A DNA stretch of 64,000 nucleotides from SZUA-100 sp965248135 (lineage in GTDB: Bacteria > Pseudomonadota > Alphaproteobacteria > Rhizobiales > Rhizobiaceae): contig CBDFIN010000012.1 in NCBI GenBank assembly GCA_965248135.1, forward strand, positions 372,001 to 436,000, given 5' to 3'. This document shows positions 33,684 to 42,039 of this stretch, one piece after another. Position numbers and translations under genes: made by a program. Under the pieces are notes generated by a model, which was not told the DNA's origin, searched no databases, and saw only the letters and a list, made by a program, of their open reading frames with translations. How positions within the stretch are numbered: the first letter of the stretch is position 1; every line of letters begins with the position of its first letter.

Positions 33684-34179
33684 GGGTCGTGCTTTCTATT
33701 AATGTCAGTGTATCGATTGCGTAATATCGTAGCCTGTGCGGCCTCACACCAGCTTAGATAATTGCAAAGCTCCCGTTGGCGAGTGCTGTTGTTGAAAATT
33801 ACAATATATAGGTGAATTGTTGCATATCTGGTTTAGATGACAAAGATATTAATCGCGCCGACGTTTTGACACATTCTCAACACCGGTTGTGATCGACCAA
33901 ATCGATTGCTCCAAGATGGCGAAACGGGCAGAGGCTTTGCCTTGCCGGTCCGCCCCACTTACCGCAGTAACCAAGCCAGGGAGCGATTGGCAGGTCTGGC
34001 GGGTAAATGGGGCGGAAGCTTGCTACGCCAAACTGATCCGTTTTAGTCACCGACAAAACCAATCTAGGGAGCAATTAGCAGGTCGGGTCAGCAAGCGAAC
34101 GGATGTTTACGTTGCTGTTGGCGTAGGAGAGTTGCAGAGGCCTCAGTTCCGCAATGGATGAAGATGAAAACCGGGGTGT
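33684..34179. other. Non-coding gap with imperfect direct repeat
   Basis: 496 bases between the kinase and RTX genes. A ~30-base imperfect direct repeat is present, with core AGGGAGC(G/A)ATT(G/A)GCAGGTC at about 33977-33995 and 34067-34085. No gene, clear promoter or terminator was recognised. The gap is long enough for the kinase to have its own promoter. Confidence 0.4.
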
Positions 34180-35841
34180 CTATATGACGAAGATGTCGGC
34201 AGTGCCTTGATCATCGAATGTCATATCGTACCAACCCTCCAGTTCAACGGTATTGATGTAGGTGCCCGCCAGCAAAACCGAGATGATTGTTCCGCTATCA
34301 GAGTTGGCAAACTGGACATTGTCTTGCAGGCTTTCACCAGGGTCGACAAGGGCGCTGAAGTCGAGAAAGTCGTCGAGAGAAAAGTCGGTAATGACGTCGA
34401 ACCAGCGCTGGTCGCCATTGCCACCAACAATATCTTTGCCGGCCCAGTCATAGGTATCACTGCCAACGCCGCCGGTCATGATATCGTTGCCACCAAGGCC
34501 GCGAAAATAGTCATCGCCCTGGCCGCCCTCAAATGTATTGTCGCGCTTGTCTCCTTTAAACCTGTCGTTAAAATCGGAGCCGATTGCGGCTTCGACGCCC
34601 CAGACTGAATCGGTGCCCATACCATTGATTTTATGGCTGTGCAGATTGACGTTAACGTAGCGATTGGCATCCGATAAATCGATGGTGTCAAAACCTGAAC
34701 CGCCAACATATTCATCAGTGCCCGATCCGGCTATGAAGAGGTCGTCGCCGGAATCGCCGTGCACAAGGTCATTACCTGAACCGTCCACCAGGATGTCATT
34801 ACCCTTGCCACCGCGCAGTTCGTCACTGCCCGAGCCGCCGTGCAACTCGTCATTGCCGGAGTTACCCCACAGCTTGTCGTTACCATTGTCGCCCGACACA
34901 TAGTCATTGCCGGCCATGCCATAGGCTTCATCGGAGCCATTGCCGCCAAAGATCGTGTCATCCTCGGTGGTGGTTGGTGCAGGAGAGGATTCAGGGACCA
35001 ATGCATTGGTGTTGGTGGTTCCAAGATCCAGGCGGAAGACCACATCGTCATAATCATTGTCGCCACCACCACGCAAATCTTCAAAGCCAAGCATGATATC
35101 GCCGCTCACCGTGTTCAGTTGCCCGACCACGTGCAGATAATTATCTGGATTGGGACTATAGTCGTTTGAGGGATCGGTAGCTGAATGATAGATGTCATAG
35201 CCGTACTGGCTGCGAACGGGGATCGCCGCATCGCTCGCCTGGTCCACATGCCACAGGGTCAGTGCGTTGTCGGTGAGCACGTTGCCGGCCTCGCCGGCAG
35301 CATTGCGCAATTCGAATGTTGCCTGCGTATCCGACAGCATGTCGCGGTTCAGACTGGAGATGCCGTAGCCGTTGCTGACCACGAAGAAACCCACTTTGTC
35401 ACCGGCCTGGAAATCGATATCGATCGAACTTTCACCCGGAATCAATTCACCGCCGCTACCGACCCTGGAAGAATTGGGAAACAATATCTGTACATTGGAA
35501 ACCGTGCCATCTTCGCCAATATTGTACATGCCGAGCGCGTTGCGATAGCCGGCGCCTTCGTTGATGAAGACAATCGAAGATTGGCGATCTTCCACGATGG
35601 TGAAATTGCCCAGATCGGCATACTTCGGCCCACCGCCACCATAAAGTATGTCATCGCCGTTTTCGCCCTTTAGATAGTCATCACCGCTACCGCCGTAGAC
35701 CAGATCGGAGCCGCTACGGCCGTAGAGCTGGTCTTCGCCGCCTTTGCCGGAGAAAACCTCCGAGCGGGACGTGCCATAGAGTGTGTTGTCATTGCCATTG
35801 CCGAATATCGGCGAGTAGTTTTTATCAGTATCAACAGTCAT
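34180..35841 (-). CDS. Secreted RTX-repeat protein with a DUF4114 domain
   Basis: 553 residues, acidic, Gly/Asp-rich. Calcium-binding GGxGxDxLxG nonapeptides occur about 14-75 (GRSGSDLVYGGSGDDYLKG) and in a longer block about 290-480. Between them (about 80-285) is a beta-rich DUF4114-like domain with GDKVGFFVVSNGYG and FEDLRGGGDNDYDDVVFRL. No Sec signal peptide. The C-terminus ends DIFVI, an acidic residue then hydrophobics, as in type I secretion signals of the PrtB/LipA group. So it is likely exported by an ABC-type system such as that at 12198-16882 and folds outside with calcium. Its place within the alginate-like cluster suggests a matrix protein. No epimerase or lyase domain is seen. 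Confidence 0.85.
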   Translation of the reverse strand: MTVDTDKNYSPIFGNGNDNTLYGTSRSEVFSGKGGEDQLYGRSGSDLVYGGSGDDYLKGENGDDILYGGGGPKYADLGNFTIVEDRQSSIVFINEGAGYRNALGMYNIGEDGTVSNVQILFPNSSRVGSGGELIPGESSIDIDFQAGDKVGFFVVSNGYGISSLNRDMLSDTQATFELRNAAGEAGNVLTDNALTLWHVDQASDAAIPVRSQYGYDIYHSATDPSNDYSPNPDNYLHVVGQLNTVSGDIMLGFEDLRGGGDNDYDDVVFRLDLGTTNTNALVPESSPAPTTTEDDTIFGGNGSDEAYGMAGNDYVSGDNGNDKLWGNSGNDELHGGSGSDELRGGKGNDILVDGSGNDLVHGDSGDDLFIAGSGTDEYVGGSGFDTIDLSDANRYVNVNLHSHKINGMGTDSVWGVEAAIGSDFNDRFKGDKRDNTFEGGQGDDYFRGLGGNDIMTGGVGSDTYDWAGKDIVGGNGDQRWFDVITDFSLDDFLDFSALVDPGESLQDNVQFANSDSGTIISVLLAGTYINTVELEGWYDMTFDDQGTADIFVI

Positions 35842-35965
35842 GAGTTTTTATCCTTTGTATCCTGGACCGGGATCACGGCGCTAGAGCATGATTAGGGAAC
35901 ACGCTTTAGAGTGATCGCCAGAGTGATCGCCGGACCAGGAATCGAGTGTACGGTGAATAATTCGC

Positions 35966-37744
35966 CTACCAGCAAATGCCGGAATAGCTGCTGCTCTCTT
36001 CCGGGGCAGCATATTTGGAAAACGCCAATATCGGTGTTTCGGACGACTTGCCTGGTAGCTTGCGTATCTCTTTTGCCGCCTCAAGGCCGTTCTTTACCGG
36101 CAAATTAAGGTCCATCAGAATGAGATCGAAATCACCGCTACGGGCGAGTTCGATTGCCTCTTGACCATCGGCCACTTGTTCAACCGCAAAGCCGGCTTTC
36201 TCCAACATGATGCGCGTCACCTTGGCCACCACATGCTCGTCTTCGGCGATCAACACCCGCGGTGTTTCCGCCAAACCTGCCCATTTACTCATGGCATCGA
36301 CCAACTGGCTTTTGTTTGCCGGTTTCGGCACATAACCATCGATGCCGGACTGGCGTGCCAGCGGCCACACATCCCAATTGCCAAAGAGGCGAACCAGATC
36401 GATCACCTGGACCGAAGTGTTGCGGCCGCGCACTGCTTGACGGAATTCATTGGTCTTGTGGGAAACAACCACCACACTCGCGTCATCCATGACTTCGCCG
36501 GCGCTGTCACAGCGAAATTGACTCATGATTTTGACGAAGTTGCGAAATTCGTTGCTTTCGTGCTTGATGTGCTCAAGCTGATGGGCGATCTGTGAATCGT
36601 CCGTCAGATTTGGATCGTAGAACTTCACGCTATAGCCTTGCACATAAAGACTTGCCATGATGCGCAGTACCGGACTTTCTCTAAGATCATCGGTATCGGG
36701 CTTGAAGGTAACTCCAAGGAATCCGATAGTTCCGTTTTGCGGGCAATCTTTCTTAGCCAATTCAACAGTGTGAAGAATTTGCGCACTATTGCTGTCTAAA
36801 ACATTCGACAGGATCGGCAGACTTACGTCTTTCGATTGCGCCAGATGCATGATGCCGCGCACATCCTTGGGCAGACACGAGCCACCAAACGGTGCTCCTG
36901 GCACCATATAATATGGTGAGATGTTGAGTTTGGTGTCCTTAACGAAGATGTCCATGACTTCATGGCTGTCTATGTCGATGGCCTGGCTAAGACGACCGAT
37001 TTCATTGGCAAAGGAGACCTTTACCGCGTGCCAGCTATTGTCGACATATTTCACCATCTCGGCGATTTCGAGCGTGGTGTGTATGGTCTCGAGACCAAGC
37101 GTCTTGTAGATGGCGTCAAGCGGCCGGGAGCTGGCCACATCGAAGGCGCCGATAACGGTTTTTGGAGGCTCGCGAAAATCGTCGATGGCTTTGCCTTCAC
37201 GCAGGAATTCGGGGTGGAAACAGACGCCAAAATCCTTGCCGCAGGTCTTTCCCGAAGTGCTTTCCAGTATTGGCAAAAGTGCATTGCGCACGCTTCCCGG
37301 GGGCACGGTCGAACGGAACACCACCACATGGTAGCGGGCAAGCGTTTTCAGTGCCGCACCGATTTCGGCGCAAACCTGCTTGAGGTAGATCAAATCACAG
37401 CCGCCATTATCATCGCTCGGCGTACCGACGCAAACGATCGACATGTCAGTAGCGTGAATGACTTTTTGGGCTTCCCGCACCGTGGTGAAGACCCCCTCCC
37501 GCGTGGTGTCGCCAATGAGAGTGTCTAGGCCGGGCTCGACCATCGGTGCCTTGCCGGCGTCAATACGGCTGCATTTATCCGGATTGGCGTCGGTGCCGAC
37601 TACCATAAAATTTGAATCGGCCAGGCACGCACCGGTAACAGCGCCGACATAGCCCAGACCAAATATACCCACTCGAGGATAATGGTGGGTTTCACCACCC
37701 TTTAGCCCCGATGCAGGGGTCTCGTTCTCAATTAGTTTTAGCAT
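35966..37744 (-). CDS. algD: GDP-mannose 6-dehydrogenase with an internal, permuted receiver domain
   Basis: 592 residues; AlgD is normally about 436. Residues 24-455 are AlgD: NAD site VGIFGLGYVGAV, VEPGL, VCVGTPS, STVPPG, catalytic Cys290 in GGSCLPKDV, and GVTFKPDTDDLRESP. It oxidises GDP-mannose to GDP-mannuronate, the alginate precursor. After VIDLVRLFG the frame enters the end of a receiver domain (GIDGYVPKPANKSQL, Lys474). A new receiver start follows (RVLIAEDEH, Glu501/Asp502; phospho-acceptor Asp545 in LILMDLNLP; Ser576 in PILAFS). It closes with SGICW, the same ending as pseudomonad AlgD. Thus a ~128-residue receiver, its C-terminal part first, sits inside AlgD just before the native tail. 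All phosphorylation residues are present. A sigma54-like promoter precedes the gene. Confidence 0.9.
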   Translation of the reverse strand: MLKLIENETPASGLKGGETHHYPRVGIFGLGYVGAVTGACLADSNFMVVGTDANPDKCSRIDAGKAPMVEPGLDTLIGDTTREGVFTTVREAQKVIHATDMSIVCVGTPSDDNGGCDLIYLKQVCAEIGAALKTLARYHVVVFRSTVPPGSVRNALLPILESTSGKTCGKDFGVCFHPEFLREGKAIDDFREPPKTVIGAFDVASSRPLDAIYKTLGLETIHTTLEIAEMVKYVDNSWHAVKVSFANEIGRLSQAIDIDSHEVMDIFVKDTKLNISPYYMVPGAPFGGSCLPKDVRGIMHLAQSKDVSLPILSNVLDSNSAQILHTVELAKKDCPQNGTIGFLGVTFKPDTDDLRESPVLRIMASLYVQGYSVKFYDPNLTDDSQIAHQLEHIKHESNEFRNFVKIMSQFRCDSAGEVMDDASVVVVSHKTNEFRQAVRGRNTSVQVIDLVRLFGNWDVWPLARQSGIDGYVPKPANKSQLVDAMSKWAGLAETPRVLIAEDEHVVAKVTRIMLEKAGFAVEQVADGQEAIELARSGDFDLILMDLNLPVKNGLEAAKEIRKLPGKSSETPILAFSKYAAPEESSSYSGICW

Positions 37745-37786
37745 GATTAATCTCCGTTGATGAATTCGTTTGATGCCAATAGGAAT

Positions 37787-37801
37787 GCAGGAACTGTGCC
37801 A
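37787..37801 (-). promoter_or_regulatory. Probable sigma54 promoter for algD
   Basis: On the minus strand TGGCACAGTTCCTGC: a perfect -24 element TGGCAC, 5-base spacer, and -12 CTGC in place of TTGC with the essential GC kept. It lies 43 bases before the algD ATG. An 11-base palindrome CGACAGTGTCG at 37877-37887, about 75-100 bases upstream, could be an activator site. Confidence 0.55.
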
Positions 37802-37908
37802 AACTCAAAACCTAATGAAAACAAAGGGTTACATATATTTACTTGGGAATACTTGTCAGATTGACGAGCGAATTGACGACAGTGTCGATTTGACAAATCA
37901 GTTCGGCA

Positions 37909-39498
37909 TCAACCGATAAACAACCGTTGTGCAAAGCCGATACTGGGCACCGTGATAAGTTCGGAATAAACCAGCACGCTGATGACCAGCAAACAGACAT
38001 AAACAATCATCACATATTTGGCGAAATAGTTGCGATAGACATTGATCCAGCCAAGTCCTTCCTTGGTCGACTGGTTTCCCCGGTTCGACCATTTCTGCTT
38101 GGACAGATGAAACAGGCAATAGACCTTCACCGCTGCATTGAACAGTTGGTTGAAATAGAGGATGAAGGGATAGCTGATATCGACTTCCCGACTGAAAGTG
38201 TAGAGCACCAGCGACAACAGCATTCGCGTGGTCATGATGAAAATCACATAGGAGATCAGATAATCTGGCGAGTGTAGCCAGGAGGCAAGCATGGCCAGAA
38301 CCGGACTGACCAGCATTGTCCACATGGCGATGCGCTGATCGACGATGCACCACCAGATAAACCAACCGACCTTGCGCGGACCGAGAGCAATTGCCCGGGC
38401 GCCGTTTCGAAGCATATTTCCCGACCAGCGCCGGAAATTCTGCTTCATGCGTTCCAGTCCGTAGCCTTCAATATGCTCCACGGTATAGACGCAGGCATCG
38501 GGCACATAGAGCATTTTGGCATTCTGCAGCAGCATATAATACCAGGTGCTCTTGTCATCACCGGACAGAAACCGAAACTGCCCCCATAACCAGTGATCCA
38601 GGTGATCGGCTTCCAGCAGGCGAATGAGCCTGAGATTGGTTAAATGGCGTGCGCGGAACACCGACATACGCCCGGTGAGTGTTAATACCTTGGAAGACAT
38701 TGCGTGACTGCCCATTGCAATGCGGCGCTGGACAAACCGCATGGTCAGCCAGCGTCGCACCCAGTCGGCACCATAGACGATGACTTCCTCATCGGTCGTA
38801 ACCGCCTGCAATTCCGGATCAGCCTGGATAAGTGTAACGCATTTGACCACGCTGCCGGGGCCCAATATCGCATCACCATCCATAAAAACAATGGCGTCAT
38901 CGGCATGGATTCCCGCCCTGTTCATGGCCCGAAGCACCAACCCGATCGCCATACGCTTGCCGGATTGGTTTTGCCTGATGATGGTGAAGGTCAAATCGAG
39001 ATCGCTGGCAATCCGGCGCAACCGCCTGGCGATGATGCGCTCGTCCGATGCATCACCAGAGCCCAGCCAGATTGTCGCCGGCACACCAAGCTGCCGCACC
39101 TCATGAACAATGCTGTCGACTACCTGATCGGTAATCTTCTTGTCTTCCTTGTAAGTTGTCATCATGAAATGCAGGTGTCGTGGTCGCACGCCAGACTCCC
39201 AAACCAGATCGGCCTTTGACCTGATCCTTGGAAACACCACCTGGTGATAAAGACGCGACCGCACCGCGTGGGTGAACCACCAGGCATAGCGCCAAACTCC
39301 CAATATTCCGATGACATAGGTAATGTGCTGCAAGTCCGGGTCCCACAAGGTGTTGGGGACATTTTGCAGAAGGATGAAGCAAATGCTGAAATAGATAAAT
39401 ATCTGCAGCAACGCGAGCGGTGTCCACTTTTCCCAGCGGCCAAGCGGGCGCGTCATTTCATGATAGGCAAGACGGATACCGGCTTCACGCTTTTTCAT
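37909..39498 (-). CDS. alg8: Alg8-type glycosyltransferase (mannuronan synthase catalytic subunit)
   Basis: 529 residues, GT2 family inner-membrane polymerase. Two N-terminal spans (about 28-75), a cytoplasmic glycosyltransferase domain with MDGDA (206-210), LTLTGRMSVFRA, SGDDKSTWY and the acceptor motif FRRWSGNMLRNGARAIALGPRKVGWFIWWC, then four C-terminal spans. These phrases closely match pseudomonad Alg8 (LTLTGRMSxFRA, GDDKSSWY, RAIALGPRR, WWCILDQRISMWT), which separates it from cellulose synthases and NodC. It joins GDP-mannuronate units and needs the PilZ partner encoded 17 bases upstream. algD follows after 164 bases. Length is close to Pseudomonas Alg8, with no inserted domain. Confidence 0.9.
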   Translation of the reverse strand: MKKREAGIRLAYHEMTRPLGRWEKWTPLALLQIFIYFSICFILLQNVPNTLWDPDLQHITYVIGILGVWRYAWWFTHAVRSRLYHQVVFPRIRSKADLVWESGVRPRHLHFMMTTYKEDKKITDQVVDSIVHEVRQLGVPATIWLGSGDASDERIIARRLRRIASDLDLTFTIIRQNQSGKRMAIGLVLRAMNRAGIHADDAIVFMDGDAILGPGSVVKCVTLIQADPELQAVTTDEEVIVYGADWVRRWLTMRFVQRRIAMGSHAMSSKVLTLTGRMSVFRARHLTNLRLIRLLEADHLDHWLWGQFRFLSGDDKSTWYYMLLQNAKMLYVPDACVYTVEHIEGYGLERMKQNFRRWSGNMLRNGARAIALGPRKVGWFIWWCIVDQRIAMWTMLVSPVLAMLASWLHSPDYLISYVIFIMTTRMLLSLVLYTFSREVDISYPFILYFNQLFNAAVKVYCLFHLSKQKWSNRGNQSTKEGLGWINVYRNYFAKYVMIVYVCLLVISVLVYSELITVPSIGFAQRLFIG

Positions 39499-39515
39499 TG
39501 TTCAGCTCTTATTTC

Positions 39516-41627
39516 TCAAAATACACTCAAGGAGGCCTGGAAGGTCTCGCGGATGTTGGATTTCCAGCGCTGACGGATTTCGTTGGTGTCGCGGCGTTCG
39601 AAAATCACAATTGCTGGCAAGCCTGGCGGAAAACTTTGACGGATTTCTTCAGGTGTCCGGCCGACAAAGCTGAGCGTAACGAGTGCGGTGCGGTCCTTGG
39701 TTCCGCGCCAGCTATACTGCGCACGCATCTCATCGACATATCCTTCAGTTCGGTCGATCGAGGCGACTCGTGCCTTGGCACGCGTATCAATGGAAGGGAA
39801 GTAGATCAGCACCTCGTCATCCAGCCCCACTTCAATGATTTCCTCCTGGGTAAGATAGGCCAGCACGGTGCGTGCTTCATCGCGCTCGAAAATGATTATT
39901 TCCTCACCTTTTTTGGTGGTGTTGCCTGGTGATCGCAGGGCCCTGACAATGCGCCCATTGGTAGGCGCGGTAACAACCATGCGGTGTTTACGCGCGACCA
40001 ACGCATCGAGCGCCTTTTCGGCCAGCGTGATGCGGGTTTCAAATAGCCCAACTTCTGCGGCGAGATCTTTCAGTCGACCCTTGTTGGAATAGGCCGCATC
40101 ATCGACGAGACTGGCGATCTGTGACTGTTTTTCCTTTAGATGCAGTTTGGCCTGCTCCAGTTCACCCAGAAGAGCAGCGTGGTCGGAACTAAGCTCGCCA
40201 ACTTTAGAAAGGGTGGTGAAACCGCGTTCCAGAAGATGAAGAAAGCGCTTCTTCTGATTTAGAGCCATTTTGGTGCGGTGGGCCAGAGATTTGACATTGG
40301 CCTCCGCCTGATCAATTTCGGTTTTCAGTAATTTGCCATAGTTGCGATAGCGGTCCTTCTCGGCCGCTAGCGCCTCGGCCTTGGCAGCGAATTCACTCAG
40401 CATGCGCTCGATCTCGATACGCGCCAATTCGATCTTTTCCTCAAGCGCAGCGCTCTCTATGATGGCAAGTCCGCCAGATTTCCGGATGAAGCCACCGGGC
40501 GCGACGGGCATGGAGGCAATCTTGCCATCGGTTGGTGAAAGCAGCGATTCGAGCGGCGCATTGACCACTGCAGCCTCGATTTCAAGCTGCATGAAATTGG
40601 CGTTGATGGTCAAATAAGTGTATGCAACCACCAACGCACCGATAACCAGATAAAACATGCTGAAAGCGATCATCTTGGGCGATACCGGCTTCGATTTAAC
40701 AAGATCGGCTTCTTTGGTCTCCGGCGACTGGCTCACCAGTTCCACCGGTCGGTCCAGATGCAAAATAACATCGTCGATCGTCGTCATTGAACCACGAATG
40801 AGCTCCTCGGCGAAAAAGGACAATATGTCGGTGGAGCGTTCGTCAAGCTCAATGAAAGTGGCCCTCATTTCCCCGTGCGCAGTGTAGCCTTCGACTTTGG
40901 CCCGTACGGCAAAGCCGATGTCGTAGCCTTGGAAAGGAAGCTGCAGATCGCACTCAAACTCCTCACCCACGTTGTAGCCTTGGAGCGTGCGAATGCGCTG
41001 TGCTGCGGTGCTGCCGCGCAGTTTCGGATCGTTCATTTCCAAAATGATCAAATCATAGGATTTCCGCCCGCTCAATAAGACCGCGTCGCGGCAATTCTCG
41101 GCAAAATCAATGGCGTAATTTTCGAATGTTTGGGCGTAGGCGCGGTTAACCGAGCGTTGTGCCTCATTACTGATGACAAAAAGAACCTGCTTTTTGTCCA
41201 CTTCGTTTGGCGGGTGTTTCGTTGTGGCTTTGACATCGTCCCTTTGGTCATCATCTTTGTCGTCGACGGGGTCGAGTTCATCACTGCGCACGACATTGAC
41301 ACTATTAAGGGCAAGCGAGGGTGTGGAGCCATCAATCTGACGCACATGGTCATCGAGCAGGCGGTGTAGTTCTTGTTTATTAACTGGTTTTTGCCGCGCC
41401 GCAGCCATACCTGCCTGCTCCGCCTCCTGAAGCAGGTCATCGCTCACTCGGCTGGCGACGCCGATAATAGGCGCATTAGAGGCTTGCAGAGCTGCGAAAT
41501 TCGCCACTGTAAAACCCTCGAGGCTCCAATCGCGCGTGCGATAATCATCCGTGCCGATGGTAATTTTAAGCGGCGCGTTGATACGGTATTCGAGCATTTC
41601 ACTTGGCGGTTCGCGGCGGATTTTCAT
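39516..41627 (-). CDS. alg44: Alg44-like polymerisation protein: PilZ domain split by a permuted receiver, then HlyD-like periplasmic part
   Basis: 703 residues; Pseudomonas Alg44 is about 389. The ATG at 41627 is preferred (TTGGAG 7 bases upstream); one at 41660 is in frame. Residues 9-44 begin a PilZ domain (YRINAPLKI, then DWSLEG = DxSxxG). Residues 51-94 are the end of a receiver (APIIGVAS, Lys80 in RQKPVNKQEL); 95-146 an acidic linker; 147-215 a receiver start (QVLFVISNEAQ, then YDLIILEMNDP with Glu197 at the phospho-acceptor place). PilZ resumes at 217 (GYNVGEEFECDLQLPF, EMRATFIELDE). One span (about 318-340) leads to a periplasmic HlyD-like coiled coil and lipoyl/barrel region. The first Arg of the PilZ RxxxR motif is not where expected, so c-di-GMP binding may be altered. 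Confidence 0.85.
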   Translation of the reverse strand: MKIRREPPSEMLEYRINAPLKITIGTDDYRTRDWSLEGFTVANFAALQASNAPIIGVASRVSDDLLQEAEQAGMAAARQKPVNKQELHRLLDDHVRQIDGSTPSLALNSVNVVRSDELDPVDDKDDDQRDDVKATTKHPPNEVDKKQVLFVISNEAQRSVNRAYAQTFENYAIDFAENCRDAVLLSGRKSYDLIILEMNDPKLRGSTAAQRIRTLQGYNVGEEFECDLQLPFQGYDIGFAVRAKVEGYTAHGEMRATFIELDERSTDILSFFAEELIRGSMTTIDDVILHLDRPVELVSQSPETKEADLVKSKPVSPKMIAFSMFYLVIGALVVAYTYLTINANFMQLEIEAAVVNAPLESLLSPTDGKIASMPVAPGGFIRKSGGLAIIESAALEEKIELARIEIERMLSEFAAKAEALAAEKDRYRNYGKLLKTEIDQAEANVKSLAHRTKMALNQKKRFLHLLERGFTTLSKVGELSSDHAALLGELEQAKLHLKEKQSQIASLVDDAAYSNKGRLKDLAAEVGLFETRITLAEKALDALVARKHRMVVTAPTNGRIVRALRSPGNTTKKGEEIIIFERDEARTVLAYLTQEEIIEVGLDDEVLIYFPSIDTRAKARVASIDRTEGYVDEMRAQYSWRGTKDRTALVTLSFVGRTPEEIRQSFPPGLPAIVIFERRDTNEIRQRWKSNIRETFQASLSVF

Positions 41628-41688
41628 GGGCTCCAACCATTTCTTTTCGATTACACACATTCTTTAATCAGTAAGCCTCGTCTTATTA

Positions 41689-41703
41689 GCAAATGGCGTG
41701 CCA
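41689..41703 (-). promoter_or_regulatory. Sigma54 promoter for the alg44-alg8-algD direction
   Basis: On the minus strand TGGCACGCCATTTGC is a perfect match to TGGCAC-N5-TTGC. Predicted start of transcription is near 41677, giving a leader of about 50 bases to the ATG at 41627. An NtrC-family activator gene lies 2.5 kb away. Confidence 0.8.
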
Positions 41704-41822
41704 GGGCCGTCAGGATCGAAGATATTGCCAATAGCCCCCGTAAGACTTTGTTTTTAAGGCAATTTTTGACTAACCCTTCGCGGCCAGCCCATTGAATGTG
41801 GTTTTCAAATACGCAAAAAAAA

Positions 41823-41843
41823 TCAGAATGACAGTCATCCTGA
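41823..41843. promoter_or_regulatory. 21-base palindrome, candidate enhancer site between the two sigma54 promoters
   Basis: TCAGnATGAC, one centre base, then GTCATnCTGA: all 16 paired positions outside the two n columns and part of the centre are symmetrical. It lies about 120-140 bases upstream of each diverging sigma54 promoter, the usual distance for binding of an NtrC-type dimer. Binding by the regulator at 44153 is inferred. Confidence 0.5.
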
Positions 41844-41965
41844 CAACAATTCTCCACTTTGTCTTTGTCAGCCATATGCCAAATTTTTGCTGGCGACGCG
41901 CTACAGGATTGATTCCAAACAGAAAAGACCGCGTTACCCATTTGATCATCGAAAGATACAATCGC

Positions 41966-41980
41966 TGGCACACAGCTTGC
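41966..41980 (+). promoter_or_regulatory. Sigma54 promoter for algA
   Basis: TGGCACACAGCTTGC is a perfect TGGCAC-N5-TTGC match, predicting a start near 41992 and a leader of about 48 bases to the algA ATG. With its mirror at 41689-41703 it makes a divergent pair around a 262-base centre. Confidence 0.8.
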
Positions 41981-42039
41981 TCCTCCTCTTGCCAGAAGAT
42001 GCCGTAAATCCGCGGCATCCCCAAAATGAGGGCCGAACC

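Noticed and set aside
34180..35841. RTX protein as a mannuronan C5-epimerase (AlgE type)
   Set aside because: The non-RTX part resembles DUF4114 and shows no parallel beta-helix repeats or epimerase active-site motif.
35908..35931. 12-base tandem duplication AGAGTGATCGCC upstream of the RTX gene
   Set aside because: Only two units and no palindromic symmetry; too little to call a regulatory site.
35966..37744. The AlgD receiver segment as a sequencing frameshift or gene fusion at the C-terminus
   Set aside because: The frame is continuous, the native AlgD ending follows the insert, and a separate protein in the same gene run has a similar swapped-half insert. A simple end fusion would not restore the SGICW tail.
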